Positions 1-9,378 of a stretch of DNA of 49,621 nt are shown in pieces; the stretch's first letter is position 1; each line of letters opens with the position of its first letter. The stretch spans positions 1 through 49,621 of the forward strand of contig CAYGBI010000024.1 of assembly GCA_964348085.1 (NCBI GenBank). Reading direction: 5' to 3'. The notes beneath the pieces were generated by a model, which saw only the letters and a list, made by a program, of their open reading frames with translations, had not been told where the DNA came from and made no database searches. This stretch comes from VXYL01 sp964348085 (lineage in GTDB: Bacteria; Pseudomonadota; Gammaproteobacteria; Pseudomonadales; Azotimanducaceae). Both the position numbers and the translations under genes were made by a program.

Positions 1-289
1 ATTCTTCCGTTACCCAATCTCGAACGGACTCGCCGAGTAGGTATTTGTTCTCCTCGTTGCCAAATGCGCAGGCGAGTCGCCGTTCCGTAGTCTCAAAGTG
101 ACAGTAGACGTCACGGCCGAGAATCGCGCCCACCAAGCGCTGGCGCCGCAATTGGACGAATGCCTCGCTCGCGAATCGACCGAGCGACGCCTCCTCCCGA
201 ACCACATGTTCCGCGAGTTCGGTCGGCATAAGCCGCATGACGCGGCGCCGTGGTTGGGCGCTACGGGGACCGACGCTGGCCAAATCCAT
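1..289 (-). CDS. Unknown protein, 3' end outside window
   Basis: An open frame begins with ATG at 289, six bases after the secretin stop codon, and runs off the window edge without a stop. The 96 visible residues are arginine-rich at the start and include a mostly soluble segment, with no signal peptide or transmembrane segment. The tight spacing makes it the next gene of the pilus operon. In R64-like operons the gene after the secretin is often a PilO-type accessory protein, but I do not recognise a PilO signature here and assign no function. Confidence 0.6.
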   Translation of the reverse strand, partial: MDLASVGPRSAQPRRRVMRLMPTELAEHVVREEASLGRFASEAFVQLRRQRLVGAILGRDVYCHFETTERRLACAFGNEENKYLLGESVRDWVTEE

Positions 290-295
290 GTGGAC

Positions 296-1840
296 TTACA
301 AGAGGTCTTCGTCAGGCGTGGGCGGGTCGAGCAGTGTAGGCGTGATCAGCAATACCGTTTCCGACCTGCTGTATTCCCGCGTCTTCGCGCCGAGCCACGC
401 AAACCGGCCGATGGATTGGTCCCTTGTTTCGCCGCGATCCGCCGAAAGGCCCCCAAGAGCCAACGTTTCGCCACTGCGTAGGCGCGCGCTTTGAAAGAAC
501 TGTTGGCGTTCCACGGTTGGCAGTTGAATGGTGATGCCTCTATCGCCGGCCGTGTCCAAAGCGACCAAGTCGCTCACCGCCACGTTGGCATGCAAGAAGA
601 CCTTGTCGCCGACGATCTTTGGCAGGATGGTCAGTGAAATGCCCGTGGCGACGGCGCCCGCTTCGAGCTGCACTTCGGTCGCCAATGCGGCCGTCTCCCG
701 CGTCACCACATCCACGCCGGCAAGGTAGCCTCGATCACTCAGCACCTGCAATTGAGCGGCTTGACCATTCAGGGCGACGATCCTTGGCGTGTTGCGAACG
801 CTGGTTTCACCTTGAAGAGCGAGCGCCCTCAGGATCACCGACGTTCCCTCGAGTTCGCTTGCCTCCTCGCTGCCGAACGGCACCCCCACTTCGATGCCGA
901 CGCTCGCAGGCGAAACGCCAAGCGCTCTTGCGCTCAACTCGGCAAACTGACTGGAACCCACCGGCGTCACGGACGCGGCCTTGCGCACGAGTTCCCAATC
1001 GATGCCGGTACTCCGGTCTTCCGACAGCGTGACGGTTACGATCTGTATTTCCAGCAGGACTTGACGCCCCAGCCACGCGTTCAGCGCCGCGATATGCCGC
1101 GCGACATCGCGTACTCGACCCGCAGGCCCTTGCACCAGCACGGTGCCCGTAGCCCGGTCGATCATCGGCCTGCCTTCGCCAAGCAGGTTGGTCAGCGTTT
1201 GCTCCAAGCTGTCCCAGAAGCCGGCGCTGACCCTCAAGTCGATCGAGCCACCAGCTTCCGGCGACGCTCTGACATTTGCCGATCCGGAGCCGCTGGCCTG
1301 CAAAACTTGGGTGTCGTCCTGTTGCGCCGTGCCCATCGAGAAGCTGAGCTCCCCCGGCACTCGGTGTATCTCGAATGTCCGCGTGACTTCGGCTTGCCAA
1401 TGCAGCGTGTTGGCCGTTTCCTCCCAGTCGAACCCGCTTGCCGCCGCTAGCGAGTTGAGGAACTCGCGAAATGGACCGCGGTGGTCCAGCGTGACGACCG
1501 TCTCGACTTCGGCCACACCGGCGCCCAATACAACGGATGGCGGCGCGCTGAGCTGCTCCAAGGCCTTCGCCAAGCACATCTCGAAGGGCAATCCAGACGC
1601 CTTGATCTCGACAAACTCGGTCTGCCACGGCGCAGACGCGTGCGCAATCCGCCTCGTGGCGAGGTAGGGGCCCTCGTGATTCACCAAGAGCGGCCGACTA
1701 GGTGTCGGTGGCGCACTCTGGGCGATTAGGTCCTCGGCGGAAACGCGACTCTCGACGATGTTCTCCTCAACGCCCTGCAATGCGCACGACGTCAATAGAA
1801 ACACCGACACAAGAGCCGAAAGCAATCGGTACAAGTTCAT
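296..1840 (-). CDS. Type IVb-like pilus lipoprotein secretin (PilN-like)
   Basis: This 514-residue protein should form the outer-membrane channel through which the pilus emerges. Residues 1-19 are a lipoprotein signal ending in LLTSC, so Cys19 is the likely lipidated residue. A periplasmic N-domain region follows, then a ring-building stretch around GTVLVQGPAGRVRDVARHI, and a secretin core at about residues 300-500 containing ETSVRNTPRIVALNGQAA and ending near SETVLLITPTL. A start at 1963 is also open but would overlap the upstream prepilin gene and bury the signal peptide; ATG 1840 follows the upstream stop by 13 bases. Lipidation and position in the operon match R64 PilN rather than the type IVa secretin. 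Confidence 0.85.
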   Translation of the reverse strand: MNLYRLLSALVSVFLLTSCALQGVEENIVESRVSAEDLIAQSAPPTPSRPLLVNHEGPYLATRRIAHASAPWQTEFVEIKASGLPFEMCLAKALEQLSAPPSVVLGAGVAEVETVVTLDHRGPFREFLNSLAAASGFDWEETANTLHWQAEVTRTFEIHRVPGELSFSMGTAQQDDTQVLQASGSGSANVRASPEAGGSIDLRVSAGFWDSLEQTLTNLLGEGRPMIDRATGTVLVQGPAGRVRDVARHIAALNAWLGRQVLLEIQIVTVTLSEDRSTGIDWELVRKAASVTPVGSSQFAELSARALGVSPASVGIEVGVPFGSEEASELEGTSVILRALALQGETSVRNTPRIVALNGQAAQLQVLSDRGYLAGVDVVTRETAALATEVQLEAGAVATGISLTILPKIVGDKVFLHANVAVSDLVALDTAGDRGITIQLPTVERQQFFQSARLRSGETLALGGLSADRGETRDQSIGRFAWLGAKTREYSRSETVLLITPTLLDPPTPDEDLL

Positions 1841-1853
1841 GGCGGGCCGTTTG

Positions 1854-2807
1854 TTAGGGATCTGTGGGTTCGGGCGCGTACGAATCGACGCACTGAGTGA
1901 CGAGAGTTGGGGCGTCCGGGTGTGCGCGAATGCAACCGATTTCGTGCTCGATCCTGTCCACATCCGTCGCGATCAAACCGAAGGTTTCCAATACGTTCAC
2001 GCGCGACGCACCGTCCACCAACTCAACGCCGACCGGAGTGAGCTCGATCGCCACGCCGCTTGTTTGGTCACCGGTGAAGACGTCATACGCAGGATCATCC
2101 GGTTGAGGCGCTCGGGCAATGCGCGCGACGCCTTGTAGGTCACCCAATGGAAATTCAACGCCACCCACCTCTCCTTGGGCGAAAACCAATTCTCGACCCT
2201 CGTTGCGAAGACGAACGAAGCGTTCCGCGACCCCTTCCCTAGTCACGCGGACCTCGACGACGTGCTCCTCGCCCGCGCCGGGGAGCTTGGTTGCTCGGCC
2301 TAGAGGAAGTTGCGCTGCGATCGAGACCGCATCGCGACCCCAGACATGGAACCGCACGACCAAGTCCTCCGCCTCCATGAAGTCGTCCGTATAGTCGCCG
2401 GGCGGCGTGCCGCCGGGGTCTCGGTCCCAACCCAGCAAGACATAGGGTCCGCAGTCATTCGCCCCGCAGACGAGAAATCGATTGGCAGGCAAGTCACTCA
2501 GGTAGCCATCCTCCTGCAACTGCATGATCGTGATGGCATTCAGATCGTTCGGCCAATAGCCGAACACATTGCTTTCCTTCCAAGCGATCGACGCGTTGAC
2601 GATCGCCCTAACGTCGCGCACAGCCCCCTCTACGCGGCGCTCCGCATGTCGAATACTCAGACTATTGACGTAGTAGTTCGCCACTAAGATCGCGATCACG
2701 CTTAGCAGACCCACCACCAGCCCCACTTCGATCAACGTGAAGCCCGAGGCACGGCGCCGGCCTATCGGCCGCCGGCACCTGCTGGGCGTGCGCGGTAAGC
2801 GAGGCAT
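1854..2807 (-). CDS. Type IV prepilin-like protein (minor pilin)
   Basis: The 317-residue product has a class III signal with a long basic leader of 22 residues. The predicted cleavage site is G|FTLIE, with Glu at mature position 5, followed by a hydrophobic helix of about 20 residues. The remaining roughly 270 residues are soluble with no recognised domain; a cysteine pair occurs near residues 115-120 and others near the C-terminus. The size is well above a typical major pilin, so a minor or tip pilin is likely. The start is three bases after the stop of the upstream prepilin gene, which indicates translational coupling. The prepilin peptidase encoded at 24080-24937 could process it. Confidence 0.8.
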   Translation of the reverse strand: MPRLPRTPSRCRRPIGRRRASGFTLIEVGLVVGLLSVIAILVANYYVNSLSIRHAERRVEGAVRDVRAIVNASIAWKESNVFGYWPNDLNAITIMQLQEDGYLSDLPANRFLVCGANDCGPYVLLGWDRDPGGTPPGDYTDDFMEAEDLVVRFHVWGRDAVSIAAQLPLGRATKLPGAGEEHVVEVRVTREGVAERFVRLRNEGRELVFAQGEVGGVEFPLGDLQGVARIARAPQPDDPAYDVFTGDQTSGVAIELTPVGVELVDGASRVNVLETFGLIATDVDRIEHEIGCIRAHPDAPTLVTQCVDSYAPEPTDP

Positions 2808-2810
2808 TTG

Positions 2811-3725
2811 CTAGCAGCCTAAGGCGTGGTAGTCGGCGGCACTGACGGCGAGGTCGAGGGTAGCGTCCAAGTCCAATCTACCGTCCCTATCTCGATCGAT
2901 CGGCACGCTGGCTTGGCACGCCGGTGTTGGCGGCCGGGGATGGGCGTCATCGCATCCATCCCCGTCGACGTCCAAGACGTAGCCGGCATCGCCAATCAGT
3001 CCATCACCGTCGGGGCCATCGCAGAACAAGTCGAGCACGCCATCTCGGTCCGCGTCGCAGTCGACCGCATATCTCGCCAGCCACTCCGTAAGCCGTAGCA
3101 GGCGATTGTCGAGGGCTTCGTTTGCTCGGAGGGACGACATCATCACCACTTGCTCGCCAACCGGTTGGCCATCGCAAGTCTCCGCAACGTCGAAGTCGCC
3201 ATCGTCGTCGCAGAAGGCATCGAGCTGCTGCGCGATGGCTTCGGTTCGATGCCCTAGCCCAGCCGGCGGCGTCCAAGCGACATAAAGACGAGGCGGCGGA
3301 GGGGAAGCACCTTCACTTGTCGGCGGCGACGCGACACGCCAGCCAAGTATGCCGTCGACCGACTGCGAATTGTCCACCAAAGACCTCAGTGCTGGTGCCA
3401 GATGCAGCGCCATGCAGTTGTCGGGATCGACACTGCACACCAACTCGGCGGTTGATTCGTCTACGTAGATGGGCAGCGCGTGAACCGCGTCAGTGGCCGT
3501 GCAGTACTGCCCCCGATACCAATCGACGACGGCATAACGTAGCGCCTCAACGCGCGTCTCCAAACGCCGCACGTCCGCAAGCAGGTCCACTCCCCCGCTC
3601 AGCGAGCGCCAGACCTGAAACGCGCCACCCAGAATCACGCTCGCCGCCACGAGCGCGAGACCAAGTTCCAAGAGCGTCCCCCCACGCTGCGCGAAGCGCG
3701 TGGGGGGCGAGGATTGGGCCCGCAT
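2811..3725 (-). CDS. Cysteine-rich prepilin with calcium-loop-like repeats
   Basis: This 304-residue prepilin has a likely cleavage after Gly15 (RG|GTLLE, Glu at +5) and a hydrophobic helix at residues 16-36. Its C-terminal half holds several Asp-rich loops resembling thrombospondin type 3 or dockerin calcium sites: DDDGDFD near 173, DADRDGVLD near 224, DVDGDGCDD near 252 and DRDRDGRLDLD near 277. Ten cysteines lie outside the N-terminal helix, enough for five disulfides. A proline-rich hinge occurs near residues 133-146. The family role is a pilin; a calcium-stabilised tip adhesin is my inference. It could instead be a minor pilin that primes assembly. Confidence 0.78.
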   Translation of the reverse strand: MRAQSSPPTRFAQRGGTLLELGLALVAASVILGGAFQVWRSLSGGVDLLADVRRLETRVEALRYAVVDWYRGQYCTATDAVHALPIYVDESTAELVCSVDPDNCMALHLAPALRSLVDNSQSVDGILGWRVASPPTSEGASPPPPRLYVAWTPPAGLGHRTEAIAQQLDAFCDDDGDFDVAETCDGQPVGEQVVMMSSLRANEALDNRLLRLTEWLARYAVDCDADRDGVLDLFCDGPDGDGLIGDAGYVLDVDGDGCDDAHPRPPTPACQASVPIDRDRDGRLDLDATLDLAVSAADYHALGC

Positions 3726-3765
3726 GCACGACGTCCTGTCTCTCCGGCTCGGGGTGCCGCCAACT

Positions 3766-4317
3766 TCAGAGCGTGTACTGGACAGCCACGGTCTTGCCGC
3801 TTACGACCGCCTTAACCGATCCCTCCTCTAGGCGCATCGCCAGTACTTGCGCGTCCTCGAAGTTGGGAATACCGGTAATCTCCAGCGTCCACAGGTAAGG
3901 GTCGTCGACCTTTAGCCCGTACTGCGCGTCTTCCCAATTGCTGTTCACATTGGTAAGCGTCGCGCCTTTCACGGTCTCCGCTATCCTGCCGAGGTCGCCG
4001 GGCAGATAGGCGCTGATCTGATTCCAACTAGTCAGTTCCCGGTCGATGCCCTCGGAACTCGCCGGTGTGACGACGCCTTCCGGCAGCTTGAGCCAGCCGC
4101 CACTTCCCCATGTCGACACGGCGGTGCGAATGGCCGCGGCGTCGCCGGTGACCTCCGTCACTGCTTGCTGCTTGCTCACGGTGTTGTAGATGGTCAGCAC
4201 CGCAACGACAATCACCGAGATAATGCCGACGACGAACCCAAGCTCGATTAGGGTGATGCCGTGTGCGTTGCTCCGAGCGTGCCGTACGTTGACCGCAGGG
4301 GATTGATTTTCTGCCAC
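3766..4317 (-). CDS. Type IVb-like pilin, probable major subunit
   Basis: The 183-residue product has a 20-residue leader, cleavage at G|ITLIE with Glu at mature +5, and a helix rich in Val and Ile. Mature residue 1 is Ile rather than Phe; with the longer leader this fits type IVb pilins. Translation starts at GTG 4317 behind GGAG spaced six bases away. The mature size of about 163 residues is the smallest of the three prepilins here, which supports a major pilin role (PilS- or TcpA-like). No cysteine pair closes the usual C-terminal D-region, which is unusual for a pilin of this class. Confidence 0.8.
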   Translation of the reverse strand: MAENQSPAVNVRHARSNAHGITLIELGFVVGIISVIVVAVLTIYNTVSKQQAVTEVTGDAAAIRTAVSTWGSGGWLKLPEGVVTPASSEGIDRELTSWNQISAYLPGDLGRIAETVKGATLTNVNSNWEDAQYGLKVDDPYLWTLEITGIPNFEDAQVLAMRLEEGSVKAVVSGKTVAVQYTL

Positions 4318-4362
4318 TTGTATCTCCGTAGCTCCGATGAGTTGATTTGGATTCGTCTCGAT

Positions 4363-5424
4363 CTAGCGAGTTTGCAGAGTGTCTGCCATGTAGGTCGAAA
4401 CGACATAGACGGCGGCGATCAGCGCCGCGAATGACAATCCTACGATCATCACCCCGAACATGTCCAACGTGCGTGCCATCCGCCGGACGCGAGCCAGTAT
4501 CGCGTTGCGTGCAGCCACACCTGTCGCCGCCATGGTCTCACGCAGATTGCGGTACTCCGCCAGTATCTTCAATCGCGTCATGTCCGCATAGGAGAAAAAA
4601 CCGACGTCCAACATGTCCGAAAGGTTGGTGCCTTCGTCTAGACGGCGACGCATCTGGTTGAGGTACCAGCGCGTATACGGCGTAGCGTGCTCGTGGATCG
4701 TATCCAGCGCCACGCTCGGCTCTTGGCCGGCTGTCAGCAGCGTGCCCAACTCGTCCAATACGTTGGCAGCCAGCAGGCCACGGTAAATCGTGAACGGCCA
4801 AACTCTGTCCAATGCCCTTCTTGCCGTGCCACGCCAATGCCGCAAAAGAGTCCGCAAGACGAGCCCCCCGCCGGCGAGCACACCCAAGGCCACGGCCCAC
4901 CACGACTCGATGAACCCACTGATGGCGTAGACCGCTTGTCCGATCGTGGGCCACTTCTCCACCGCCATCACTTCCTCGTACTGCGGCCAAACCTGCAGGG
5001 AGAAAAAGACGTACAGGGCGCCGGCGAATAGCAGGTACAGAGACGGTTTGATCAACTGCGCGATCGTGCCTTTTCGCGACTCATACTGTTCGCGAAGACG
5101 TTTCAGGACAGGCATGCCGGTCTCCGAGAGGTCGCCGCTCTGTTGAGCGGCGCCAATCGCGCCGACGACACTCCGGTTGAAACAGCCGAGCATGGCGTCG
5201 GTGGTTGTCCCACCTGCGTCCAGTCCGCGCAGCATGACGCCGGCGACCGCACGAGCTACCGGATCGCCGATTTCTCGCATGTGTTCCAACGACCGACTCA
5301 ACGGTATGCCGTCCGACACCAGCCTAAGGACATCCTCCAAGAACGCCAATTGCTTCGACAACGACAGCGCGAACTGTCGAATCAGGAATACTTCGTCTAG
5401 TCTGCCGAGAGAGGCGCCTGCCAT
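4363..5424 (-). CDS. Pilus inner-membrane platform protein, GspF/PilR family
   Basis: This 353-residue polytopic protein belongs to the GspF family, which forms the inner-membrane platform that turns ATPase motion into pilin addition. Two cytoplasmic helical domains (about 15-125 and 220-310) alternate with hydrophobic segments near 140-165, 185-210 and 320-345. Diagnostic phrases are IGAAQQSGDLSETGMPVL in the first domain and TAGQEPSVALDTI in the second. The start ATG 5424 has GGAGGG eight bases upstream. It lies between the ATPase and pilin genes, as in R64 pilQ-pilR-pilS. Confidence 0.87.
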   Translation of the reverse strand: MAGASLGRLDEVFLIRQFALSLSKQLAFLEDVLRLVSDGIPLSRSLEHMREIGDPVARAVAGVMLRGLDAGGTTTDAMLGCFNRSVVGAIGAAQQSGDLSETGMPVLKRLREQYESRKGTIAQLIKPSLYLLFAGALYVFFSLQVWPQYEEVMAVEKWPTIGQAVYAISGFIESWWAVALGVLAGGGLVLRTLLRHWRGTARRALDRVWPFTIYRGLLAANVLDELGTLLTAGQEPSVALDTIHEHATPYTRWYLNQMRRRLDEGTNLSDMLDVGFFSYADMTRLKILAEYRNLRETMAATGVAARNAILARVRRMARTLDMFGVMIVGLSFAALIAAVYVVSTYMADTLQTR

Positions 5425-5462
5425 CTCTAGCGCCCTCCGCCCGTATGTATCGTCATCATCGA

Positions 5463-7382
5463 CTAGCTCGCTTCGGCCGCCCGCAGTCTTCGTTCTTGAG
5501 TGGCTTGACTCGGCGGGAAGATGCGCCCGGCATCGCCATCATCGAGTGGACACACTAGACGTTCGATGTCGGCGGGGTCGACGAGTCCGTCGTAAAGGTA
5601 CCTGCGGGCGTGGTCCGCTATGGAAGACCAGCCGTTCGCGCTCTTTTCGAGCCACTCGCGCCAACCGTCCCAATCCCGGCGTCGGATGTACTCCCTAGAT
5701 TCGTCGTCGACCAACACCATCTCGGCCAGTAGCACGCGACCGACGATCCCCGTGCCCCGCTCGCTCGCCTCGCCGGTGGTGTCTTGGGCCAAGGCTTTCT
5801 GGGTATCGCCACAACCTCCCTCGCACCCTTTGCCGCGAACGTATATGCGCGTCGGATCGGTGAAGATGCGTCTGAACCGCTCGATCTGTCGCATGTTGTC
5901 GGGGAACTCGGTTCCCGCGTCCGTCAAGCAAACGCGGCACGCGCTGCACAGCCGGGGCACTAGCCGTTGATTGACAAGCAGCACCAAGAAATTGGCATCG
6001 TAGAGCAGCTTGTGGTCGACGCCCAAGTCCTCCAATCGGGAGGGAATGGCGAGAACATTCGCGGCATGCACAGTGGTGAGCGACAGCTTGCCCGAAGTCG
6101 CCAAGTCCATAATCGCTTCCGCAGTTTCTTGGTCTTTGACTTCGCCGAGTACGTTGATATTCGAGTCCCAGCGGTTCAGTCCGCCGAGCAACGTCTTCCA
6201 CCCGCCGTGCTCGACGATGCTGCTAACTGAGACATGGGTTACGTGTTCCAGTTCCCGTTCAACCGGCTCCTCCAGAGAAACCACCTTGCGCCGTTCCTTC
6301 TCTTCGTCGCTTAAGCCGTCAAGTAACGCGGTAAGGGAGGAACTCTTGCCGGAGCCGGTCGGACCGGAGAACACGATCACGCCGTATGGACGACGAATGG
6401 CCACGTCGAGCAGCGCGATTTGCTCGGCCGTGTAGCCCAACGCCAACAAAGTCAACGCTTCTTGATCGGGGCGCCAGACGCGAACGAAGATATCCACGCC
6501 GCGGATATCCGGCGCCGTGGCGAAGCGCAGGGACACGGTTTGGTCGTGGCCGGTCTGGTTGCGGATCTTCATCTGCGCAGAGGCGTTGAGGGCCATATTG
6601 GTGACGAACTGGCGGGCGCCCCGCTTGGCCAATCGGTTGAACATGTAGTTGCCAAACTGCTCGATTACAGTGGCGGTATACGCGGGACGCCCAGCGCGTC
6701 TGTAGTCCACCATTTCTCCGTTGATCCGGAAGCGCGTGGTGCCTCTGTCGTCGCGGATCTCGAAGTGGATGTCGGAAGCCCCCCTTGCCAAGGCTGCGGC
6801 GAGCAAACTCCGGAATTGCTGTTCGACCTCTGTCGGCGTCAGGGCTTCGTCCCGCTCCGTCGCTCGCTCCACGAGATCCCTCGTCGCGGGATGCACTTCC
6901 ACGGTCCAGCCCTTCAACTCGAGCAACGATTGCGTAGCCTCCACCTCGGGATTGTCCGGATCATCGGTGATGATCCACGCGAGCGTGCCTTCCGGAACCG
7001 ACTTGAGTCGCACGCACAGTCGACTCGACAAGCGGCGGACCCACTCGAGCAGCGACTTGATGTCCTCCTTCCTGTCGCCAAGCCGGTCGTCGAGCGGCTG
7101 CATTCGTTCGTACTTCAGATGGTCCGCAACCAAGATCGGCGTAGTGTTCCGCACTCGGGCGGCCCTCTCGATACGTTCCCGCTCGTCCGCGAGCGCACCT
7201 TCGTTCGCCCGTCCCCCGGGAGAACCGTCGGCCCTGCCATTCCCCCCCAAACGATTGATGAACCAGTCGGCCAAGCCCGCTAAGGACTTCTTCGGCTCGC
7301 CCAGTCTTTGTTCTTGGGGGGCAGCCGGCAACAACCGCTCCCGCTGGGCGCCGGATTGACTCTCGGAAAGGACTTGTTTCAC
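5463..7382 (-). CDS. Type IVb-like pilus assembly ATPase (GspE family, R64 PilQ-like)
   Basis: The 639-residue cytoplasmic ATPase should power pilus extension. Residues 1-120 are a basic, family-variable extension. The catalytic core carries Walker A GPTGSGKS at 340-347, an Asp-box region EEPVE at 371-375, a Walker B region INVLGEVKDQETA at 409-421 and a His-box TTVHA at 436-440. A cysteine cluster CSACRVC with a later CEGGC resembles the zinc motif of secretion ATPases. The Walker B form VLGEVKDQ differs from the MVGEIRDLET of the type IVa PilB at 27528-29105, so these are distinct systems. The start appears to be GTG 7382 and lacks a strong ribosome binding site. Confidence 0.88.
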   Translation of the reverse strand: MKQVLSESQSGAQRERLLPAAPQEQRLGEPKKSLAGLADWFINRLGGNGRADGSPGGRANEGALADERERIERAARVRNTTPILVADHLKYERMQPLDDRLGDRKEDIKSLLEWVRRLSSRLCVRLKSVPEGTLAWIITDDPDNPEVEATQSLLELKGWTVEVHPATRDLVERATERDEALTPTEVEQQFRSLLAAALARGASDIHFEIRDDRGTTRFRINGEMVDYRRAGRPAYTATVIEQFGNYMFNRLAKRGARQFVTNMALNASAQMKIRNQTGHDQTVSLRFATAPDIRGVDIFVRVWRPDQEALTLLALGYTAEQIALLDVAIRRPYGVIVFSGPTGSGKSSSLTALLDGLSDEEKERRKVVSLEEPVERELEHVTHVSVSSIVEHGGWKTLLGGLNRWDSNINVLGEVKDQETAEAIMDLATSGKLSLTTVHAANVLAIPSRLEDLGVDHKLLYDANFLVLLVNQRLVPRLCSACRVCLTDAGTEFPDNMRQIERFRRIFTDPTRIYVRGKGCEGGCGDTQKALAQDTTGEASERGTGIVGRVLLAEMVLVDDESREYIRRRDWDGWREWLEKSANGWSSIADHARRYLYDGLVDPADIERLVCPLDDGDAGRIFPPSQATQERRLRAAEAS

Positions 7383-7402
7383 TTTGGAAGGGACGTCGTG
7401 TC

Positions 7403-8053
7403 CTATCGTTGTTGCCTCAGGGGCCGGCTGAGCAATTGCAGCCCGAGGGTCTTGCGGGCATCTCGGCAGGCGAGGGTCGCGCTGTCGGCGTCCGCCTCCG
7501 CCAAGCGACAGCCGCTATTACCAATCACTTCCCCAACGCTGGTGTCGTACTCGCCACCAGCCAACCGGATGATCGCCTGCCCGGTTTGCCCGCCCCGACC
7601 AAGCCACACGACGCGGGCTGCGTCCATGCAGGCGCAGGCCAACGACGGTGGCGCCTGGTCCATATCCAGCACCTGCCAGTATTGAGCGTCCAGCTCCGGT
7701 GCGTCCTTGATGAGGGTTCGCACTTCCGAGTTCACTTCCAAGAGCGCGAGCATGTCGCCCAACTGCTTAATTTTTCGCTCTAGTTCGGAGTCCTGGAGGC
7801 CCTGCAGTTGCTTGAGCTGTTGGCGCAACTTGACGATTTCGATCTCGCGCTGCAACGACTCGATCCGCAGTTGATCCTCGATTTTGGCAGGCAACGACGG
7901 CAGCGGACGAGCTTCGTCCTCGGCCACGACGCCGGCGACGCCGAACAAAGCGACTGTCCAAGCCAAGGTCCAATGCGGAATGACTCCACGGAGCGCGCAC
8001 GCGCCAGCATGGCTCACCAACGCCCCCAGAGGAAGCCCAAGTCGCTTGAGCAT
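7403..8053 (-). CDS. PilP-like pilus assembly protein
   Basis: This protein of about 216 residues has an N-terminal hydrophobic segment WTLAWTVALFGVAGVVA that may be a signal or anchor. A charged coiled coil (about residues 55-105) follows, then a small C-terminal domain with several cysteines. Layout and position just before the ATPase gene resemble R64-type PilP. ATG 8053 is my preferred start; an upstream ATG at 8107 is also open but overlaps the end of the adhesin gene. Neither has a clear ribosome binding site. A decayed second copy lies at 9618-9985. Confidence 0.62.
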   Translation of the reverse strand: MLKRLGLPLGALVSHAGACALRGVIPHWTLAWTVALFGVAGVVAEDEARPLPSLPAKIEDQLRIESLQREIEIVKLRQQLKQLQGLQDSELERKIKQLGDMLALLEVNSEVRTLIKDAPELDAQYWQVLDMDQAPPSLACACMDAARVVWLGRGGQTGQAIIRLAGGEYDTSVGEVIGNSGCRLAEADADSATLACRDARKTLGLQLLSRPLRQQR

Positions 8054-8094
8054 CCGTCGAGCTTCGAGGCTTCGCCACCAAGTTCGAGGGTCTG

Positions 8095-9378
8095 CTAGAA
8101 CGACCATCCGATACCGGCTCGTACCGACTTGTCGCCGCCGCTCGCGGCGGCGCCAGCATTGATGTGAACGCCTCTTTCTTCGCCGAGACGACCGGATACG
8201 CCGACGGCGACAGCCGACTCGCCTTCGCTGCCGCCGACCCCGACTCCGACGAAGAACTTGCCGTCGGGCACGGCATTGGGCACCGCGCTCAACGCGGCGG
8301 CCATGGCGGCGACTTGGCTGACCCGCGTGTCGACGTCCACCAAGCCTCGGTCGAGCCTCGCGATGGCTTGCGTGTTTTGGCTAATCGCCTGCGTGTTTGC
8401 GGTAATGTTCGCACTGTTGGTCGAAATGCTCGCCCGGTTGGTGGCGATAGCCGTGCGGTTGGCCGAGATGTCCGCGCTATGTCGCGCCAAGTTGTACGCG
8501 CCAAGGCGAACTTTGGTCATGGACTCGTGGCCAATGGCAATCTCCCCGTTCGCAGCACGAACGCCAGACCCGATGGCTATCGAGTTCCCCCGGGCCCTAG
8601 CGTCGGCGCCGATGGCTATGTTGCCGGTTCCGTTTCCTCGCGCGTCGGCGCCTTCGCCGATGGCGATGTTGCCGGCGCGCTCCACTTCACCGTCGTCGTC
8701 CGCGTCTTCGCCGTGCCCGTAGGCCCTCGCGCCGCCGCCGAGCGCGACATTGCCGCTGTCGTTGCCCCTCGCGTCGGCGTCGTTGCCAAACGCCGCGTTG
8801 CGACTGTTCCAACTTGGCTCGCTCCTAGCGTAGGTCGTCCTCGTCACCGACAGCGTCGACAGCGCCTCCCGCACGATCGCTTCGGCTTCCTCGTCCGTCA
8901 TCGCCGCGATTTCTTCACCGGGCGTGATCTGATCGCATGCCGAGTCAGGCAATCCCAGATCCGCGGCTGCCGCCATACAGTCCTCCCCCGCGTTCTCCGT
9001 CCAGTGGTACGTGGTGGTGGTCACCGTCATGGCGTCTTCGACTCTGCGCCCCGTTGCCGGGTCGACGCGAAACACAGTCTCGGTGGTGGTCGTCTCGTTC
9101 TTAACGAAGAAACTGTCGTAGTCGAGCGTCCTGGTTACGATGGCCGGACCGGATGCCTTGGCGCCGTTGCCGATGGCCGTATTGCCCGTCGTGTCGTCAC
9201 CCCGTGCGTCGGCGTCTTCGCCACACTCCAAGTTCTCGCCTTGGACCTCGGTAACGCTCCCGTCGCACTCCTCCACGCCGCGTGTATCTCCACTTGTGTC
9301 CATTGCCTGAGCGCAGAGGCCCAACAAACCGGCACAACACGCAACGGTCAGCTTTTTTTCTTTATTTCTTCCAAGCAT
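8095..9378 (-). CDS. YadA-like trimeric autotransporter adhesin, copy 1
   Basis: This 427-residue surface adhesin has a signal peptide (MLGRNKEKK to CAQA), then a head built from 14-residue YadA repeats such as GNIAIGEGADARGNG. A stalk follows with repeated IxxNxxx heptads, then a C-terminal YadA membrane anchor ending in AGIGWSF. The family forms homotrimers that export their own passenger across the outer membrane. A non-repetitive insert of about 130 residues with two cysteines interrupts the head. ATG 9378 has GGAGG seven bases upstream and is preferred to an ATG nine codons earlier. Its stop lies within about 45 bases of the PilP-like gene, so the two are probably co-transcribed. Confidence 0.88.
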   Translation of the reverse strand: MLGRNKEKKLTVACCAGLLGLCAQAMDTSGDTRGVEECDGSVTEVQGENLECGEDADARGDDTTGNTAIGNGAKASGPAIVTRTLDYDSFFVKNETTTTETVFRVDPATGRRVEDAMTVTTTTYHWTENAGEDCMAAAADLGLPDSACDQITPGEEIAAMTDEEAEAIVREALSTLSVTRTTYARSEPSWNSRNAAFGNDADARGNDSGNVALGGGARAYGHGEDADDDGEVERAGNIAIGEGADARGNGTGNIAIGADARARGNSIAIGSGVRAANGEIAIGHESMTKVRLGAYNLARHSADISANRTAIATNRASISTNSANITANTQAISQNTQAIARLDRGLVDVDTRVSQVAAMAAALSAVPNAVPDGKFFVGVGVGGSEGESAVAVGVSGRLGEERGVHINAGAAASGGDKSVRAGIGWSF

